A DNA stretch of 6,580 nt from positions 1 to 6,580 of the forward strand of contig CAMVJF010000101.1 of the NCBI GenBank assembly GCA_947167725.1, given 5' to 3'. A model generated the notes under the pieces. The model was not told where the DNA came from. It saw nothing but the letters and a program-made list of their open reading frames with translations, and ran no database searches. Below are positions 4,700 through 6,580 of the stretch, piece by piece (position 1 is the first letter of the stretch; every line of letters starts with the position of its first letter). The DNA comes from an uncultured Clostridia bacterium. Lineage in GTDB: Bacteria > Bacillota > Clostridia > Oscillospirales > Oscillospiraceae. A program made the position numbers and the translations under genes.

Positions 4700-5722
4700 A
4701 TGAAAAAATCGGATTTCTATTATGAGCTTCCTGAGGAACTGATCGCACAGACGCCGCTGAAACAGCGCGACGCCTCGCGCCTTCTCGTGCTCGATAAGGA
4801 GAGCGGCGCGATCGAGCACCGCCATTTTTATGAGCTGCCGTGCTATCTGAGGGAAGGCGACTGCCTCGTGATGAACGACTCGCGCGTGCTTCCCGCCCGA
4901 CTGCTCGGCTCCCGCAGCAGCGGGGGAGCGGTGGAGCTGGTGCTGCTGCGCGATCTGGGAGATGGCAGGTGGGAATGCCTCAGCCGTCCCGGCAGAAAGA
5001 CGAAGCCGGGGACCGAGCTGTCTTTCGGAGACGGCGAGCTGACCGCGACGGTATGCGAGGTCGCGGAAGGCGGCAACCGCATCGTTCAGTTCCGCTACGA
5101 GGGTATTTTTCTCGAAGTTCTCGAGAGGCTCGGAAAGATGCCCCTCCCGCCGTATATCAAGGAAGAGCTTCAGGACGCGGAGCGTTATCAGACCGTCTAT
5201 TCCCGCGAGCCCGGGAGCGCGGCGGCCCCGACGGCGGGACTGCACTTCACAAAGGAGCTTCTGAAGGAGATAGAGAACAAAGGCGTCAAGCTCTGCTGCG
5301 TCACGCTTCACGTCGGGCTCGGCACCTTCCGCCCCGTCAAGGAAGAAGAGATCGAGGACCACGCGATGCACTCCGAATTCTGCATCGTACCCGAGGAGAC
5401 CGCGCGTATCATCAGCGAGACGAAGAAAAACGGCGGACGCGTGATCGCAGTCGGAACGACTTCGTGCAGGACGATCGAAAGCTTCGCAAAAGAGGACGGA
5501 ACGCTTGACCCCGCCTCCGGATGGACCAATATCTTTATCTACCCGGGCTACCGTTTTCGCTGCATCGACGCGCTGGTGACAAACTTTCATCTGCCGGAGA
5601 GCACGCTGATCATGCTCGTTTCGGCGCTGGCCGGACGGGAAAACATCCTAAAGGCCTATGAGACAGCCGTCGGGGAACGCTATCGCTTTTTTTCCTTCGG
5701 CGACGCGATGCTGATTCAATAA
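4700..5722 (+). CDS. queA: S-adenosylmethionine:tRNA ribosyltransferase-isomerase
   Basis: Transfers and rearranges the ribosyl group of SAM onto preQ1 already inserted at the tRNA wobble position 34, giving epoxyqueuosine. It acts after Tgt in queuosine synthesis. At 340 residues it is full length. Diagnostic blocks in order: SDFYYELPEELIAQ (4-17), NDSRVLPARLLG (59-70), MPLPPYIK (147-154), YQTVYSREPGSAAAPTAGLH (163-182), HVGLGTFRPV (204-213), HSEF (224-227), AVGTTSCRTIES (250-261) and TNFHLPESTLIMLVSAL (294-310). No key block is missing. The start matches the family N-terminus exactly. It is the first gene after a very strong promoter. The tgt gene follows after 12 bases, so the two consecutive enzymes are co-transcribed, as is common in Firmicutes. 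Confidence 0.98.
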   Translation: MKKSDFYYELPEELIAQTPLKQRDASRLLVLDKESGAIEHRHFYELPCYLREGDCLVMNDSRVLPARLLGSRSSGGAVELVLLRDLGDGRWECLSRPGRKTKPGTELSFGDGELTATVCEVAEGGNRIVQFRYEGIFLEVLERLGKMPLPPYIKEELQDAERYQTVYSREPGSAAAPTAGLHFTKELLKEIENKGVKLCCVTLHVGLGTFRPVKEEEIEDHAMHSEFCIVPEETARIISETKKNGGRVIAVGTTSCRTIESFAKEDGTLDPASGWTNIFIYPGYRFRCIDALVTNFHLPESTLIMLVSALAGRENILKAYETAVGERYRFFSFGDAMLIQ

Positions 5723-5727
5723 AGGAG
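5721..5727 (+). promoter_or_regulatory. Ribosome binding site that fixes the TTG start of tgt
   Basis: AAAGGAG overlaps the queA stop codon and lies 7 bases before the TTG at 5735. No ATG or GTG at the right position gives the conserved N-terminus, so TTG is the start. Confidence 0.85.
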
Positions 5728-5734
5728 AGATCTC

Positions 5735-6580
5735 TTGTATACTCTGCTCAAACAATCCGGTCGAGCCAGACGCGGCGAATTCGTTACGCCGCACGGCCTT
5801 GTGCAGACCCCCGTGTTCATGAACGTCGGCACGCTCGGCGCGATCAAGGGCGCGCTCTCCGCGCGGGATCTGCGCGAGATCGGCTGCCAGGTCGAGCTAT
5901 CCAACACCTATCATCTGCACCTGCGGCCCGGAGACAGGCTGATCCGCGAGCTCGGCGGGCTGCATAAGTTCATGACCTGGGACGGCCCGATTCTGACCGA
6001 CAGCGGCGGCTTTCAGATCTTTTCGCTCGCTTCGCTCCGGAAGATCAAGGAGGAAGGCGTTTATTTCAATTCGCATGTTGACGGGCGGCATATCTTCATG
6101 GGGCCCGAGGAGAGCATGCGCATCCAGTCAAATCTCGGCTCGGATATCGCGATGGCTTTTGACGAGTGCGTCAAGATCCCTTCGCCGCATGATTACGTGG
6201 CGCGTTCCTGCGACAGGACCGCGCGCTGGCTCGATCGCTGCAAGAAGGCGCTCGAAGAGTACAACCGCGAAGACGACGCCGTCAATCCCGGTCAGATGCT
6301 CTTCGGGATCAATCAGGGCGCCGTGTTCCACGATCTGCGTATCGAGCACATGAAGCGCATCGCGGAGCTCGATCTGCCGGGCTATGCGATCGGAGGGCTT
6401 GCCGTCGGAGAGACGCATCGGGAGATGTATGATACGATCGAAGCGCTCGAGGAATACATGCCCAAGGACAGGCCGCGCTATCTGATGGGCGTCGGTACGC
6501 CGGGCAATATCATCGAGGGCGTCGCGCGCGGCGTGGATTTCTTCGACTGTGTGATGCCCGCGCGGAACGGCCGTCACGGT
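5735..6580 (+). CDS. tgt: Queuine/preQ1 tRNA-guanine transglycosylase, 3' truncated by window end
   Basis: Exchanges guanine 34 of GUN-anticodon tRNAs (Asp, Asn, His, Tyr) for preQ1 in bacteria, supplying the substrate of QueA. The first 282 codons are present, and the frame reads straight to the window edge. The family is usually about 370-380 residues, so about 90 are missing, including the C-terminal zinc site (CxCxxC plus His). Visible signatures: LSNTYHLHLRPG (55-66), LTDSGGFQIFSL (87-98) with the general acid/base D89, AFDEC (141-145) with base-binding D143, GINQGAV (191-197), GYAIGGLAVGE (216-226) and FFDCVMPARNGRHG (269-282) with the nucleophile D271. The D89 and D271 assignments follow Zymomonas Tgt D102 and D280. 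Bacterial type rather than archaeal, from the DECxx and GGLAVGE context. It starts with TTG behind a strong ribosome site, 12 bases after queA, in the same operon. Confidence 0.97.
   Translation, partial: MYTLLKQSGRARRGEFVTPHGLVQTPVFMNVGTLGAIKGALSARDLREIGCQVELSNTYHLHLRPGDRLIRELGGLHKFMTWDGPILTDSGGFQIFSLASLRKIKEEGVYFNSHVDGRHIFMGPEESMRIQSNLGSDIAMAFDECVKIPSPHDYVARSCDRTARWLDRCKKALEEYNREDDAVNPGQMLFGINQGAVFHDLRIEHMKRIAELDLPGYAIGGLAVGETHREMYDTIEALEEYMPKDRPRYLMGVGTPGNIIEGVARGVDFFDCVMPARNGRHG

Noticed and set aside
4598..5590. A 330-codon open frame on the minus strand opposite queA
   Set aside because: queA is unmistakable on the plus strand. The antisense frame would run over the queA promoter and resembles no family.
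5727..5734. Palindrome GAGATCTC before tgt as an operator
   Set aside because: It is only 8 bases and made partly of the ribosome site, so chance explains it.
1..6580. CRISPR array, insertion sequence, phage, defence island or tRNA gene
   Set aside because: Reading both strands showed no spaced direct repeats, transposase or integrase motifs, terminal inverted repeats or tRNA TPsiC-like segments. The content is housekeeping genes.

Overview
This window reads as ordinary chromosome of a moderately high-GC Firmicute, most likely an anaerobic clostridial lineage (inference). The support is consensus sigma-A-type promoters with 17-base spacers, strong purine-rich Shine-Dalgarno sites, a cluster-binding RlmD-type rRNA methyltransferase with clostridial character, an adjacent queA-tgt pair, and a Lys-rich lipoprotein signal peptide with an LSGC lipobox. 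Most genes favour G or C at third codon positions. The left ~650 bases are clearly lower in GC (about 45% by hand count over 181-420, against about 73% over 901-960 in the neighbouring gene).

Layout. Positions 1-192 may hold the tail of an unidentified gene entering from the left. Positions 162-2020 carry a minus-strand operon: an rlmD-like 23S rRNA uracil-C5 methyltransferase, followed with a 4-base ATGA overlap by a GNAT acetyltransferase of the diamine/spermidine type. It is driven by a promoter at 2028-2056 that places transcription start almost on the first ATG. Divergent from it, 2129-2389 encodes a tiny acidic lipoprotein ending in a perfect 12-bp hairpin. A near-consensus promoter at 2432-2460 then drives a two-gene plus-strand operon: an HD-domain predicted phosphohydrolase and a 4'-phosphopantetheinyl transferase, overlapping by one base. 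This operon converges on minus-strand dapA, with a 12-bp hairpin between them that contains the transferase stop codon. After a divergent intergenic region, an extended -10 promoter drives queA and then tgt, which starts with TTG and runs off the right edge.

Together the genes serve translation (rRNA m5U modification; the last steps of queuosine synthesis, where Tgt inserts preQ1 into tRNA and QueA builds epoxyqueuosine from it), lysine and cell-wall precursor synthesis (DapA) and carrier-protein activation (phosphopantetheinyl transferase). No mobile element, CRISPR array, RNA gene or defence system is visible. I found no undescribed system. The best second-look items are the likely leaderless rlmD mRNA, the coupled HD/phosphopantetheinyl transferase pair with an altered CoA-binding motif, the small repetitive lipoprotein, and the unidentified left-edge frame.
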